A program made the translations under genes and the position numbers. A stretch of DNA of 6,947 nucleotides from Verrucomicrobiota bacterium (GTDB taxonomy: Bacteria; Verrucomicrobiota; Verrucomicrobiia; Verrucomicrobiales; Akkermansiaceae). The DNA is taken from positions 1-6,947 of the forward strand of contig JAPLUJ010000712.1 in the NCBI GenBank assembly GCA_026397695.1. Reading direction: 5' to 3'. Position 1 is the first letter of the stretch. Every line of letters starts with the position of its first letter. Positions 1-6,947 of the stretch are shown in pieces. A model generated the notes under the pieces. It saw nothing but the letters and a program-made list of their open reading frames with translations, made no database searches and was not told the DNA's origin.

Positions 1-281
1 GTGGAGGCGGGCTTGGCTTTGAACATCACTTCCTCCTTGGTGAAGGGATTGATGCCCTTGCGTGCCTTGGTCGCCGGTTTGCGCACCGTGCTGATCTTCA
101 TCAAGCCGGGCAGGACGAACTCGCCCACCGCGTTCTTTTTGACATGAGCTTCGATGACGTCGGTCAGGCTATCCAGGACGGCGGCCACTTGCTTGCGGCT
201 GAGTCCGGTGTTTTCGGCAATCTGCTCCAGGATTTGGGTCTTGGAGAGTCTATCTTTGATGGTTGTAAGTTTCTTGGCCAC
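1..281 (-). CDS. HU-family DNA-binding protein (C-terminus beyond window edge)
   Basis: A nucleoid-associated protein that binds and bends DNA as a dimer. Translating the minus strand from the GTG at 281-279 gives 93 residues with no stop before the edge. Residues about 14-45 form the helical dimerisation part (TQILEQIAENTGLSRKQVAA, then VLDSLTDVIEAHV). The following strands read VGEFVLPGLMKI, and the DNA-binding arm has KPATKARKGINPF with the conserved R-x-x-x-N-P-F pattern, then KEEVMFKAKPAST. Only the last strand and helix of the family are missing. A basic N-terminal lead (AKKLTTIKDRLS) precedes the core. GTG at 281 is the only ordinary start between the in-frame upstream stop and the conserved core. 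No Shine-Dalgarno sequence is visible. The family is certain; whether this is the main HU or a paralogue cannot be told here. Confidence 0.93.
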   Translation of the reverse strand, partial: MAKKLTTIKDRLSKTQILEQIAENTGLSRKQVAAVLDSLTDVIEAHVKKNAVGEFVLPGLMKISTVRKPATKARKGINPFTKEEVMFKAKPAS

Positions 282-287
282 ACGAGG

Positions 288-338
288 GAAATCTCTGATC
301 CGCTCGCGAATGTCAAGACTGTGAAGCCCTCAATCATA
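288..338 (-). promoter_or_regulatory. Candidate promoter elements for the HU gene
   Basis: On the minus strand a perfect TTGACA lies at 316-311, about 30 bases before the HU GTG. A -10 at the usual 17-base spacing would fall at 293-288 (GATTTC, a poor match) and would start transcription almost at the GTG, which fits the lack of a ribosome binding site. Alternatively TATGAT at 338-333 is a good -10 match (5 of 6) with an A7 tract just upstream, but without a convincing -35; it would leave a leader of about 45 bases. Both are sequence matches only, and neither is compelling. Confidence 0.3.
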
Positions 339-432
339 AGTTTTTTTGCCGGAACGTCGCCGCGGGCGCTTGGTGGTGACCATGGCGGCGGGTGCCGGAT
401 GCGCCCCGGTGGCCGGTAATTCCAGCCCACAC

Positions 433-472
433 CGCGACAAATCCGGTGACGATCGTCACCGGATTTGTCGCG
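433..472. repeat. Perfect 40-bp palindrome between HU and nucleotidyltransferase genes
   Basis: The two 18-base arms CGCGACAAATCCGGTGAC and GTCACCGGATTTGTCGCG are exact reverse complements and flank a central GATC, so all 40 bases are self-complementary. The palindrome starts 63 bases past the stop of the minus-strand nucleotidyltransferase gene and 152 bases before the HU start. As RNA it would form an 18-bp stem with a 4-base loop. Neither side has a T tract, so it is not a textbook intrinsic terminator, but it could end transcription of the cassette, protect the 3' end, or be a binding site for a dimeric protein. The rest of 282-534 shows no convincing gene. Confidence 0.9.
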
Positions 473-534
473 ACCACCAAGGATGAAGATGGAATCGTCC
501 TGAGGTTCATCCGCGTCAAGTTCGGCGGTGCTGG

Positions 535-1122
535 TCAGTCGGCCTCATCATCCTCCCATGCCGGTGCGGCTTCGGCCTTGGCTTCCGCCAGCACCTCCAG
601 GGTTCCGTGTTCGGCACACCATTTTTCGATGTAGGGCCAATCGAGTTCCGTCTCGCCTTGGATTGCCATCACGGAGACCGCGTCGTCGAAGTCCTTTGAC
701 CGCTTGGCCCCATGAGACCAACGAAGCTTCTGAACGATGACATCTTCCGGTGTGGGCAACCACGATTCACGCGACATCAAGGTCAGCTTCCTGCGCCTGA
801 AAAAACGACTCTGATCATGAGGGTCCGAACTCAGCTCGAACAATTCGATCAAGAACGGGATTTCCGGCACTTGGATGATCTGCCGCCACGTGCCAGTCAC
901 CATCTCGAAACTCACCTGCGGATCCACCTTGAAGGCATCCGGCAGGCGTGCGAACAGCCGTTGCCGATCCGCCGCGACGATTCTCAGCACGAAATCCGCA
1001 TCCTTCGTGGCGCGTGGCACACCATAACGATTCGATGAAAACGAACCGTCCACCATGTAATCAAACCCGAGTTCGTTCAAGGCATCTAGCAAAACGGCAA
1101 CCGCCTCCTCGCCTGTCTTCAT
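535..1122 (-). CDS. Minimal nucleotidyltransferase (MNT/AbiEii-like fold)
   Basis: A 195-residue protein that looks like a small nucleotidyltransferase of the type that transfers a nucleotide to a protein or RNA target. Residues 23-44 carry the fold's signature: a D-G-S turn at 25-27, then R37-A-T39-K-D41-A-D43-F, matching the usual G-[GS] and R-x-T-x-D-x-D metal-binding pattern. A candidate third carboxylate is E93 in the strand IPFLIELFEL. The C-terminal half has PTPEDVIVQKLRW (123-135) and a helical tail with DWPYIEKWCAEHG, typical of uncharacterised family members; the end is acidic (WEDDEAD). It has no signal peptide or membrane segment. Its ATG overlaps the stop of the upstream 81-residue gene as ATGA, so the two are very likely co-transcribed and translationally coupled. 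The relation to toxin-antitoxin nucleotidyltransferases is by fold and gene arrangement; the substrate is unknown. Confidence 0.8.
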   Translation of the reverse strand: MKTGEEAVAVLLDALNELGFDYMVDGSFSSNRYGVPRATKDADFVLRIVAADRQRLFARLPDAFKVDPQVSFEMVTGTWRQIIQVPEIPFLIELFELSSDPHDQSRFFRRRKLTLMSRESWLPTPEDVIVQKLRWSHGAKRSKDFDDAVSVMAIQGETELDWPYIEKWCAEHGTLEVLAEAKAEAAPAWEDDEAD

Positions 1123-1364
1123 GGGATCGGGTGGCGGGTGGTTTCCAGTTTCTTCAGGCGGGCGAAACGTTGGAGCAGCATACGATGGATTTCCTCCTCC
1201 GTCGCGGAGGGTTGCTCATCCCGCAGACCCTCTTTCATGCGCCCGCAGACTCCCGCAAACAGCCTGGGTCCTGCAAGCACGCGCTCTTCCGCAGTCATGC
1301 GGCGTGCCTGCCGGACCTTTGCCAGATCGGCAAAGCGGGCGTCGCGCGCAATCGCTTCTTGCAT
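1119..1364 (-). CDS. Small hypothetical protein paired with the nucleotidyltransferase
   Basis: An 81-residue soluble, charged protein, mostly helical in appearance. It begins MQEAIARDARFADLAKVRQA and continues with MTAEERVLAGPRLFAGVCGR (residues about 23-42). It then has an acidic stretch, DEQPSATEEEI, leading into a basic, leucine-rich helix (HRMLLQRFARLKKLE). I do not recognise a named family with certainty; the pattern 'TAEER...GPRLF...M..G.R.E.P.A.EEE....L..R...LKKLE' resembles small proteins I recall lying directly upstream of similar nucleotidyltransferases. The stop codon overlaps the start of the nucleotidyltransferase by the shared ATGA. By position and size it could be the antidote or regulatory partner, but it has no obvious DNA-binding helix-turn-helix. 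The ATG at 1364 has no Shine-Dalgarno sequence before it. Confidence 0.75.
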   Translation of the reverse strand: MQEAIARDARFADLAKVRQARRMTAEERVLAGPRLFAGVCGRMKEGLRDEQPSATEEEIHRMLLQRFARLKKLETTRHPIP

Positions 1365-1402
1365 GCGGGCAGGTTACACGCACCCCAGACTCAAGCAAGC
1401 AT

Positions 1403-1435
1403 GACGTTTGGCCCCGACAGCAGGACGTTTGGCCC
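1403..1435. promoter_or_regulatory. Two 12-bp direct repeats, possible operator
   Basis: GACGTTTGGCCC occurs at 1403-1414 and again, unchanged, at 1424-1435. The offset is 21 bp, two turns of the helix, so a protein could contact both copies on one face. They lie 39-71 bases upstream of the 81-residue gene's start (minus strand) and about 94-126 bases upstream of the lepA ATG (plus strand), in the divergent intergenic region. The placement suits autoregulation of the two-gene cassette, but the role is inferred. Confidence 0.45.
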
Positions 1436-1470
1436 GCGCCTGCCCGGCTTTCCGCGCGCTGGATTTTTAG

Positions 1471-1479
1471 TGCCATATT
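1471..1479 (+). promoter_or_regulatory. Weak candidate lepA promoter (extended -10)
   Basis: TGCCATATT at 1471-1479 fits an extended -10 (TGn followed by CATATT, 4 of 6 to TATAAT) and would give a leader of about 43 bases before the lepA ATG at 1529. No good -35 is present at 16-18 bases upstream. It is offered only as the best match in the stretch 1365-1528, which holds no gene. Confidence 0.25.
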
Positions 1480-1528
1480 GGCGAATTCCTGCTTTCTCTC
1501 GCCCGCGCCGCCGTTTGATTCGCACGCC

Positions 1529-3328
<1,800 letters not shown>

Positions 3329-3411
3329 GCTGATGCGATGCATGGGCTGGCCGCCACCACCTGGCCGTGCCGGCCTGTTAGAAGGCGGCATCTGGCGGCG
3401 GCTTGTGCCGG

Positions 3412-3978
3412 TTATGTCCAGTCCACTTGAATTTCGGTGGTGCGGCCGCTTTTGTCATCATATTTGAGTGCGCCGTGTGCGAGTGCGTATTCATGCACAC
3501 ACTTGGTGACCTTCACGTCGAAGGCGCAGTATTCGGCAATTTTGCGCAGCGGGGCGAAGTCGCCGGATTTCTTGTGTTCCTGCCACCAGCGCAGGGCGTT
3601 CAGGCCATCGGCGGATTTGCCGGTGCCGAGGGATGCGGCGGCCACGGCGTCGAGTTTGAGGCGGAATCCTAACAGTTTTTCCAGTTCGAGCATCATGTCG
3701 AGGTTGACGGTTTGTTCGGCGAGCGTGTGGAACAGATAGGGCTGGAGGACGGGATAGTCGAACTGGAGGTGGTTCCAACCGACGACGAGGTCGGCGCGGA
3801 TGAGTTCCTCGCCGAGTTTTTCCATTTCGTTTTCCGGATAGATTTCATAGGATCCGCGGGCGGTGCTGAAGGTGACGGCCACCGAAACGTTCATTTTGTC
3901 CTTGTGCGAGAATCCGCCCACGTCGCCGAAGCTGCGTTGGGTTTCCAGATCGAAATAGACGATGTTTTTGCCGGCCAC
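3412..3978 (-). CDS. Stand-alone DEDDy 3'-5' exonuclease domain protein (RNase H-like fold)
   Basis: A 188-residue protein made up of one RNase H-like exonuclease domain, related to the proofreading domains of family B DNA polymerases and to YprB-type domains. The four metal-binding acids and the tyrosine of the DEDDy class are visible: D10 and E12 in YFDLETQ (Exo I), D74 in VVGWNHLQFDYPVL (Exo II), and Y150/D154 in AEYCAFDVKVTK (Exo III). A conserved central block reads LDAVAAASLGTGKSADGLNA. It probably removes nucleotides from a 3' end; whether the substrate is DNA or RNA is not shown. Relatives occur alone or attached to superfamily 2 helicases; no helicase is in this window. The start is GTG (3978-3976), the only ordinary start after the in-frame upstream TGA, and no Shine-Dalgarno sequence precedes it. 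It is convergent with lepA (83-base gap) and divergent from the Minf_1886 gene. Confidence 0.85.
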   Translation of the reverse strand: MAGKNIVYFDLETQRSFGDVGGFSHKDKMNVSVAVTFSTARGSYEIYPENEMEKLGEELIRADLVVGWNHLQFDYPVLQPYLFHTLAEQTVNLDMMLELEKLLGFRLKLDAVAAASLGTGKSADGLNALRWWQEHKKSGDFAPLRKIAEYCAFDVKVTKCVHEYALAHGALKYDDKSGRTTEIQVDWT

Positions 3979-4081
3979 GCGGGATTCATAGCGAGGTCAC
4001 CGGGTGTCGGGCAAGCCTTTGGGTGGGCCACGGGTCATGTCCTTGCTTGGCCCGCCGCGGATCATCCTGCATGTTGCACGC

Positions 4082-4487
4082 ATGCAGGCCATGCAGTTCG
4101 GACAATCCGTCGTTGCGATTTTGAAACGCGACCAGCGCTTTCATCCGCATGCCTACTTTTTTCTCAAGGACGCGTTGGATTTCACGCTCAAGCGGATTGC
4201 CGAGGCCCATGGCGGGCAAGCCCGGCATGTCAGTGGTCCAGAACTGTTAGCTGGTTTCCGTGATTTTGCGCTCGAACAATTCGGACCCATGGGCTCCACG
4301 CTGATGAGTGAATGGGGCGTGTGCAAGTGCCAGGACGTGGGCGACATGGTGTTCCACCTCATCGAGGAGCAGGTCTTCGGCAAACAGGACTCCGACCGCC
4401 GCGAGGACTCTGGTGAAACCTTTCCTGCCGCGACGCAAAACCACTCCCCAACAGGTGTCGCCGCAGCCGGCCACGGTTTTATCCTAG
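4082..4487 (+). pseudogene. Minf_1886 family protein gene with apparent frameshift near its 3' end
   Basis: A conserved protein of unknown function typical of Verrucomicrobia and Planctomycetes. From the ATG at 4082 the family core is intact: QSVVAILKRDQRFHPHAYFF, LKDALDFTLKRI, HVSGPELLAGFRDFALEQFG, and MSEWGVCKCQDVGDMVFHLI, ending in QDSDRRED at 4408. Family members then continue with a phenylalanine-rich tail and stop. Here the first frame continues into sequence unlike the family (SGETFPAATQNHS). The +1 frame from about 4407 reads TLVKPFLPRRKTTPQQ and stops at TAG 4485-4487, which looks like the true C-terminus. A one-base insertion or a deletion of (3n+2) bases near 4406-4411 would explain this. 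As sequenced, the first frame stays open into the dehydrogenase gene. Starts at 4004 and 4091 are also in frame; 4082 best fits the family. It could be a real decay mutation or a sequencing error; the core seems otherwise well preserved. Confidence 0.7.
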
Positions 4488-4519
4488 CCCGGGCTCCACC
4501 CTTTGTGCCGGTCACGATC

Positions 4520-5743
4520 ATGAATCCAGTGCTTATCATCGGAGCTGGCGGAGTCGGTAATGTGGTCGCCCACAAGTGTGCCATGGTGCCGGAAGTTTTC
4601 GGGGAAATCACCTTGGCCTCGCGCACCCTCGCGAAGTGCGATGCCATCGCCGCCGCCGTGCAACAACGGACCGGGCGCAGCATCGCCACCGCCCAAGTGG
4701 ACGCCGACAACCCGGCGCAAACCGCCGCCCTCATCCGCCAAACCGGTGCGCAATTGTTGCTCAACGTGGCGCTTCCCTATCAGGACTTGCAGCTCATGGA
4801 GGCTTGTCTGGCAGCAGGTTGCCACTATCTGGACACGGCGAATTACGAACCGCAGGACGTCGCGAAATTCGAGTATTGCTGGCAATGGGCCTATCAGGAA
4901 CGTTTCGAGCAAGCCGGGCTGTGCGCGTTGTTAGGTTCGGGTTTCGACCCCGGCGTGACCAACGTGTTCACCGCGTGGGCGCTCAAGCACCATTTCGATG
5001 AACTCCACACCCTCGATATCATCGACGTCAATGGCGGCAACCACGGCCTCGCCTTTGCGACGAATTTCAACCCGGAGATCAACATCCGCGAAGTCACCGC
5101 CGCATGCCGCCACTACGAAAACGGCCGCTTTGTCGTCACCCCGCCGATGTCGCTGCACCAGCCATTCACCTGCCCGGAGGGTGTGGGCACCTATGAAATC
5201 TATCGGATGTATCACGAGGAACTCGAATCCCTGGTCAAACACATCCCGACACTCCGCCGCGCCCAATTCTGGATGTCATTTTCGCCCACCTACCTGCAAC
5301 ACCTCGAAGTGTTAGGCAACGTCGGCATGACCCGGATCGATCCGGTTCTTTTCAAGGGCGTGGAAATCGTCCCCTTGCAATTTCTCAAGGCGATCCTGCC
5401 CGATCCCGGGGATCTCGGCAAATCCACCACGGGCCGCACCTGCATCGGCAACGTGATCACCGGCCTCCAGGACGGGCAATTCAAGGCGATCTTTATTTCT
5501 AACATCTGCGACCACGCCGCCTGCTTCGCGGAAGTCGGATCGCAGGCGATTTCCTACACCACCGGGGTGCCGGCGATGATCGGTGCCAAGCAGATACTCG
5601 CGGGAAACTGGAACCAACCCGGCGTCTGGAACATGGAACAGCACGACCCCGATGCTTTCATGGCCGACCTCAACGCCCACGGCCTGCCGTGGCGCTGTGT
5701 CGAGTTGACGCCAGCCGCCGCCGCATCATTCCGCGTGGCGTGA
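4520..5743 (+). CDS. Carboxynorspermidine dehydrogenase / saccharopine dehydrogenase family protein
   Basis: An NAD(P)H-dependent reductase of 407 residues. The best match by recall is carboxynorspermidine/carboxyspermidine dehydrogenase, which condenses a diamine (putrescine or diaminopropane) with aspartate semialdehyde and reduces the product; a decarboxylase (NspC type) then makes spermidine or norspermidine. The N-terminal Rossmann motif is LIIGAGGVGNVV (G8-x-G-G-x-G13), followed by LASRTLAKCDAIAA for the cofactor ribose. Family blocks: NVALPYQDL (82-90), YLDTANYEP (103-111), LLGSGFDPGVTNVF (137-150), ATNFNPEINIREV (180-192), YHEELESLVKHIP (231-243), VPLQFLKAILPDP (284-296) and SQAISYTTGVPAMIGAK (341-357). 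Saccharopine reductase is the alternative, but length and motifs fit the polyamine branch better. ATG 4520 is chosen because homology begins at residue 3; the frame is open upstream into the Minf_1886 gene, so a 553-residue fusion from 4082 is possible on paper. No decarboxylase partner is in the window. Confidence 0.88.
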   Translation: MNPVLIIGAGGVGNVVAHKCAMVPEVFGEITLASRTLAKCDAIAAAVQQRTGRSIATAQVDADNPAQTAALIRQTGAQLLLNVALPYQDLQLMEACLAAGCHYLDTANYEPQDVAKFEYCWQWAYQERFEQAGLCALLGSGFDPGVTNVFTAWALKHHFDELHTLDIIDVNGGNHGLAFATNFNPEINIREVTAACRHYENGRFVVTPPMSLHQPFTCPEGVGTYEIYRMYHEELESLVKHIPTLRRAQFWMSFSPTYLQHLEVLGNVGMTRIDPVLFKGVEIVPLQFLKAILPDPGDLGKSTTGRTCIGNVITGLQDGQFKAIFISNICDHAACFAEVGSQAISYTTGVPAMIGAKQILAGNWNQPGVWNMEQHDPDAFMADLNAHGLPWRCVELTPAAAASFRVA

Positions 5744-5796
5744 CGGCAGGCGGGGACGCCTAATGTTGACGTAAGTGCCGGCGCGGTGCATGACTG

Positions 5797-5812
5797 TTGC
5801 ATGTCCATGCAA
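5797..5812. promoter_or_regulatory. Inverted repeat over the hypE start
   Basis: TTGCATG and CATGCAA, separated by two bases, form a 7+7 inverted repeat that covers both candidate ATG codons (5801 and 5807) of hypE. In RNA it could bury the start region in a small hairpin, and in DNA it could be a dimeric protein site. Methionine codons help create the CATG cores, so chance is a real alternative. Confidence 0.25.
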
Positions 5813-6841
5813 TGCCCGCTCCCCTATGCCGACGACGAATGCATAACGCTGGCGCATGGCGGTGGCGGCAGACTGGCGTGGGAACTTCTGGAAAAGGTTT
5901 TCCTCCCCGCCTTGGGCGATCCTGTTAGGCATGAACGGCACGATGGTGCGGTGCTCGATCCGGCGGGGGCGAAGGTGGCGTTTTCCACCGACGCGCATGT
6001 GGTGAGTCCGTTGTTTTTCCCCGGCGGCAGCATCGGTCATCTGGCGGTGTGTGGCACGGTCAACGATCTGGCCATGTGCGGCGCGCAACCGCGCTGGCTA
6101 TCCACGGCCTTTGTGCTCGAAGAGGGACTCCAGTTAGAAATTCTGCGGCGGGTGCTCGCCGACATGCGCGCGGCGGCGGATGAGGCCGGGGTGAGGATCG
6201 TCACGGGCGATACCAAAGTGGTCGAGCGGGGCAAGGCGGATGGACTCTACGTGGTCACCGCCGGCGTCGGGGTGGTGCGGGCACCGGCCCCGGTGCGACC
6301 GCAGGAGGTCACGCCGGGGGATGTGATCCTGCTCAGCGGCGACCTCGGCCGACACGGGGCGGCGGTGCTGTCCGTGCGCGAGGGCTTGGAGTTTGAGCCG
6401 GCACCGCTGAGCGACTGCCAGGCGCTCCACCTTCCGGTGCTGGCGCTGTTAGAGGCCGGGGTGACGATCCATTGCCTGCGCGACTGCACCCGCGGCGGCC
6501 TGACCGCCGCTCTAACGGAAATCGCGCGGGACGGCGGGGTGCGCCTGCGGGTTCACGAGGCGGCGATTCCGGTGTCGCCCGGGGTGGCGGCGGCCTGCGA
6601 GTTGTTAGGGCTGGATCCGCTGCAACTGGCGTGTGAGGGTCGTTTCATCGCCTTTGTCCCGGCGGCGCAGGCCGAGTTGGCTCTAACATTGCTGCGGGCC
6701 GATCCGGCAGCGGCAGCGGCGGTGTGCATCGGCACGGTGATCGCTGCGGAAACCCCGGGCTCGGTGGAATTGGAAACCACCCTCGGCGTATTGCGTGCCC
6801 TTGATTCACCGGCGGGCGAGCAGATGCCGCGCATCTGCTGA
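5801..6841 (+). CDS. hypE: Hydrogenase maturation protein HypE (carbamoyl dehydratase)
   Basis: A cytoplasmic enzyme that makes the cyanide ligands of [NiFe]-hydrogenase. HypF places a carbamoyl group on the C-terminal cysteine of HypE, and HypE dehydrates it with ATP to a thiocyanate, then passes CN to the HypC-HypD iron site. The protein has 346 residues from ATG 5801. It shows the AIRS/PurM-like fold: LAHGGGGRL near residue 17-25, STDAHVVSPLFFPGG (62-76), GTVNDLAMCG (85-94), GDTKVVERG (136-144), and LRDCTRGGL (226-234; a Cys where many family members have Pro). It ends in the diagnostic P343-R-I-C346, with the reactive cysteine last. In-frame GTG 5786 (351 residues) and ATG 5807 are alternative starts; 5801 fits the usual N-terminus. 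No Shine-Dalgarno sequence is seen. It lies 57 bases after the dehydrogenase stop, with no other hyp gene in the window, though the next genes downstream are unseen. Confidence 0.96.
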   Translation: MSMQCPLPYADDECITLAHGGGGRLAWELLEKVFLPALGDPVRHERHDGAVLDPAGAKVAFSTDAHVVSPLFFPGGSIGHLAVCGTVNDLAMCGAQPRWLSTAFVLEEGLQLEILRRVLADMRAAADEAGVRIVTGDTKVVERGKADGLYVVTAGVGVVRAPAPVRPQEVTPGDVILLSGDLGRHGAAVLSVREGLEFEPAPLSDCQALHLPVLALLEAGVTIHCLRDCTRGGLTAALTEIARDGGVRLRVHEAAIPVSPGVAAACELLGLDPLQLACEGRFIAFVPAAQAELALTLLRADPAAAAAVCIGTVIAAETPGSVELETTLGVLRALDSPAGEQMPRIC

Positions 6842-6860
6842 GCGCTTCAGAAAGCAAGAT

Positions 6861-6886
6861 GGGGCAGTGTCTCTGGGGCAGTCCCC
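6861..6886 (+). repeat. GGGGCAGT direct repeat with small GC hairpin after hypE
   Basis: GGGGCAGT occurs at 6861-6868 and 6875-6882, and the second copy continues into CCCC (6883-6886), giving a 4-bp GGGG/CCCC stem with a 4-base loop. A short T run follows some bases later (6898-6901). This is too weak to call an intrinsic terminator for hypE, but it is the best structure in the 3' region. Confidence 0.3.
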
Positions 6887-6905
6887 GCATCGTAGCATTT
6901 TGGGA

Positions 6906-6935
6906 ATTTTGAATGATGGATTTTGAATTTTGAAT
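6906..6935. repeat. Degenerate 7-bp tandem repeat (ATTTTGA)
   Basis: ATTTTGAAT occurs at 6906-6914, 6920-6928 and 6927-6935. The spacings of 14 and 7 bases show a 7-bp unit ATTTTGA with one decayed copy (6913-6919). The tract is much more AT-rich than the surrounding genes and lies in the intergenic region at the right edge. It may be a promoter-proximal or slippage-derived tract for a gene beyond the window; no gene is visible in 6842-6947. Confidence 0.6.
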
Positions 6936-6947
6936 GGAAGAGGGAGA

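Noticed and set aside
164..519. Overlapping minus- and plus-strand frames of 60-90 codons around the palindrome
   Set aside because: They are Pro/Arg-rich and cross the HU gene or the palindrome in other frames, with no recognisable motif.
1121..1528. Open in-frame extension upstream of lepA that would add 136 residues
   Set aside because: It is GC-rich sequence antisense to the 81-residue gene and the intergenic region, has no resemblance to LepA, and family homology begins at residue 7 after the ATG at 1529.
3348..3400. CCGCCACCA/TGGCGGCGG pairing between lepA and the exonuclease gene as a bidirectional terminator
   Set aside because: The stem has a mismatch, the loop is over 30 bases and no T tract follows on either strand, so chance in GC-rich sequence is likely.
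5765..5795. TTGACG followed 17 bases later by CATGAC as a hypE promoter
   Set aside because: The -10 matches only 3 of 6 and would overlap the start region; hypE may instead be read through from the dehydrogenase gene.

Overview
The window reads as chromosomal DNA of a GC-rich (roughly 60% GC by eye) member of the Verrucomicrobiota. Three things point there. A Minf_1886-family gene is present, and that family is known essentially from Verrucomicrobia and Planctomycetes. The LepA switch I region carries an S-H-P after GITIK, close to the A-H-P I recall from chlamydial LepA. The HU protein has the KPATKARKGINPF type of DNA-binding arm. No gene start in the window has a convincing Shine-Dalgarno sequence, and two clearly start with GTG. 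This is an inference from gene content, not a proven taxonomic assignment.

Layout from left to right. (1) 1-281, minus: an HU-family nucleoid protein whose C-terminus runs off the left edge. (2) 282-534: non-coding, with a perfect 40-bp palindrome at 433-472. (3) 535-1364, minus: a two-gene cassette of a small 81-residue protein followed, with an ATGA stop/start overlap, by a 195-residue minimal nucleotidyltransferase. A pair of identical 12-bp direct repeats, 21 bp apart, lies just upstream and could be its operator. (4) 1529-3328, plus: complete lepA (elongation factor 4). (5) 3412-3978, minus: a stand-alone DEDDy-type 3'-5' exonuclease domain protein, convergent with lepA. (6) 4082-4487, plus: a Minf_1886-family gene whose last part is in another frame. 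(7) 4520-5743, plus: a carboxynorspermidine dehydrogenase/saccharopine dehydrogenase-family enzyme. (8) 5801-6841, plus: complete hypE for [NiFe]-hydrogenase cyanide ligand synthesis, ending in the diagnostic P-R-I-C. (9) 6842-6947: AT-richer intergenic sequence with a 7-bp tandem repeat.

The genes do not form one pathway. HU and lepA are housekeeping genes. The nucleotidyltransferase pair resembles toxin-antitoxin-like accessory cassettes. The dehydrogenase implies the carboxynorspermidine/carboxyspermidine polyamine route, and hypE implies hydrogenase maturation; the partners of both must lie elsewhere. The most unusual sequence-level signals are four: the 40-bp palindrome; the operator-like repeats before the two-gene cassette; the frameshift that puts the Minf_1886 domain in one open frame with the dehydrogenase; and a short motif, TGTTAGR, enriched on both strands in the right half, which accounts for nearly all the otherwise rare TTA and CTA leucine codons.
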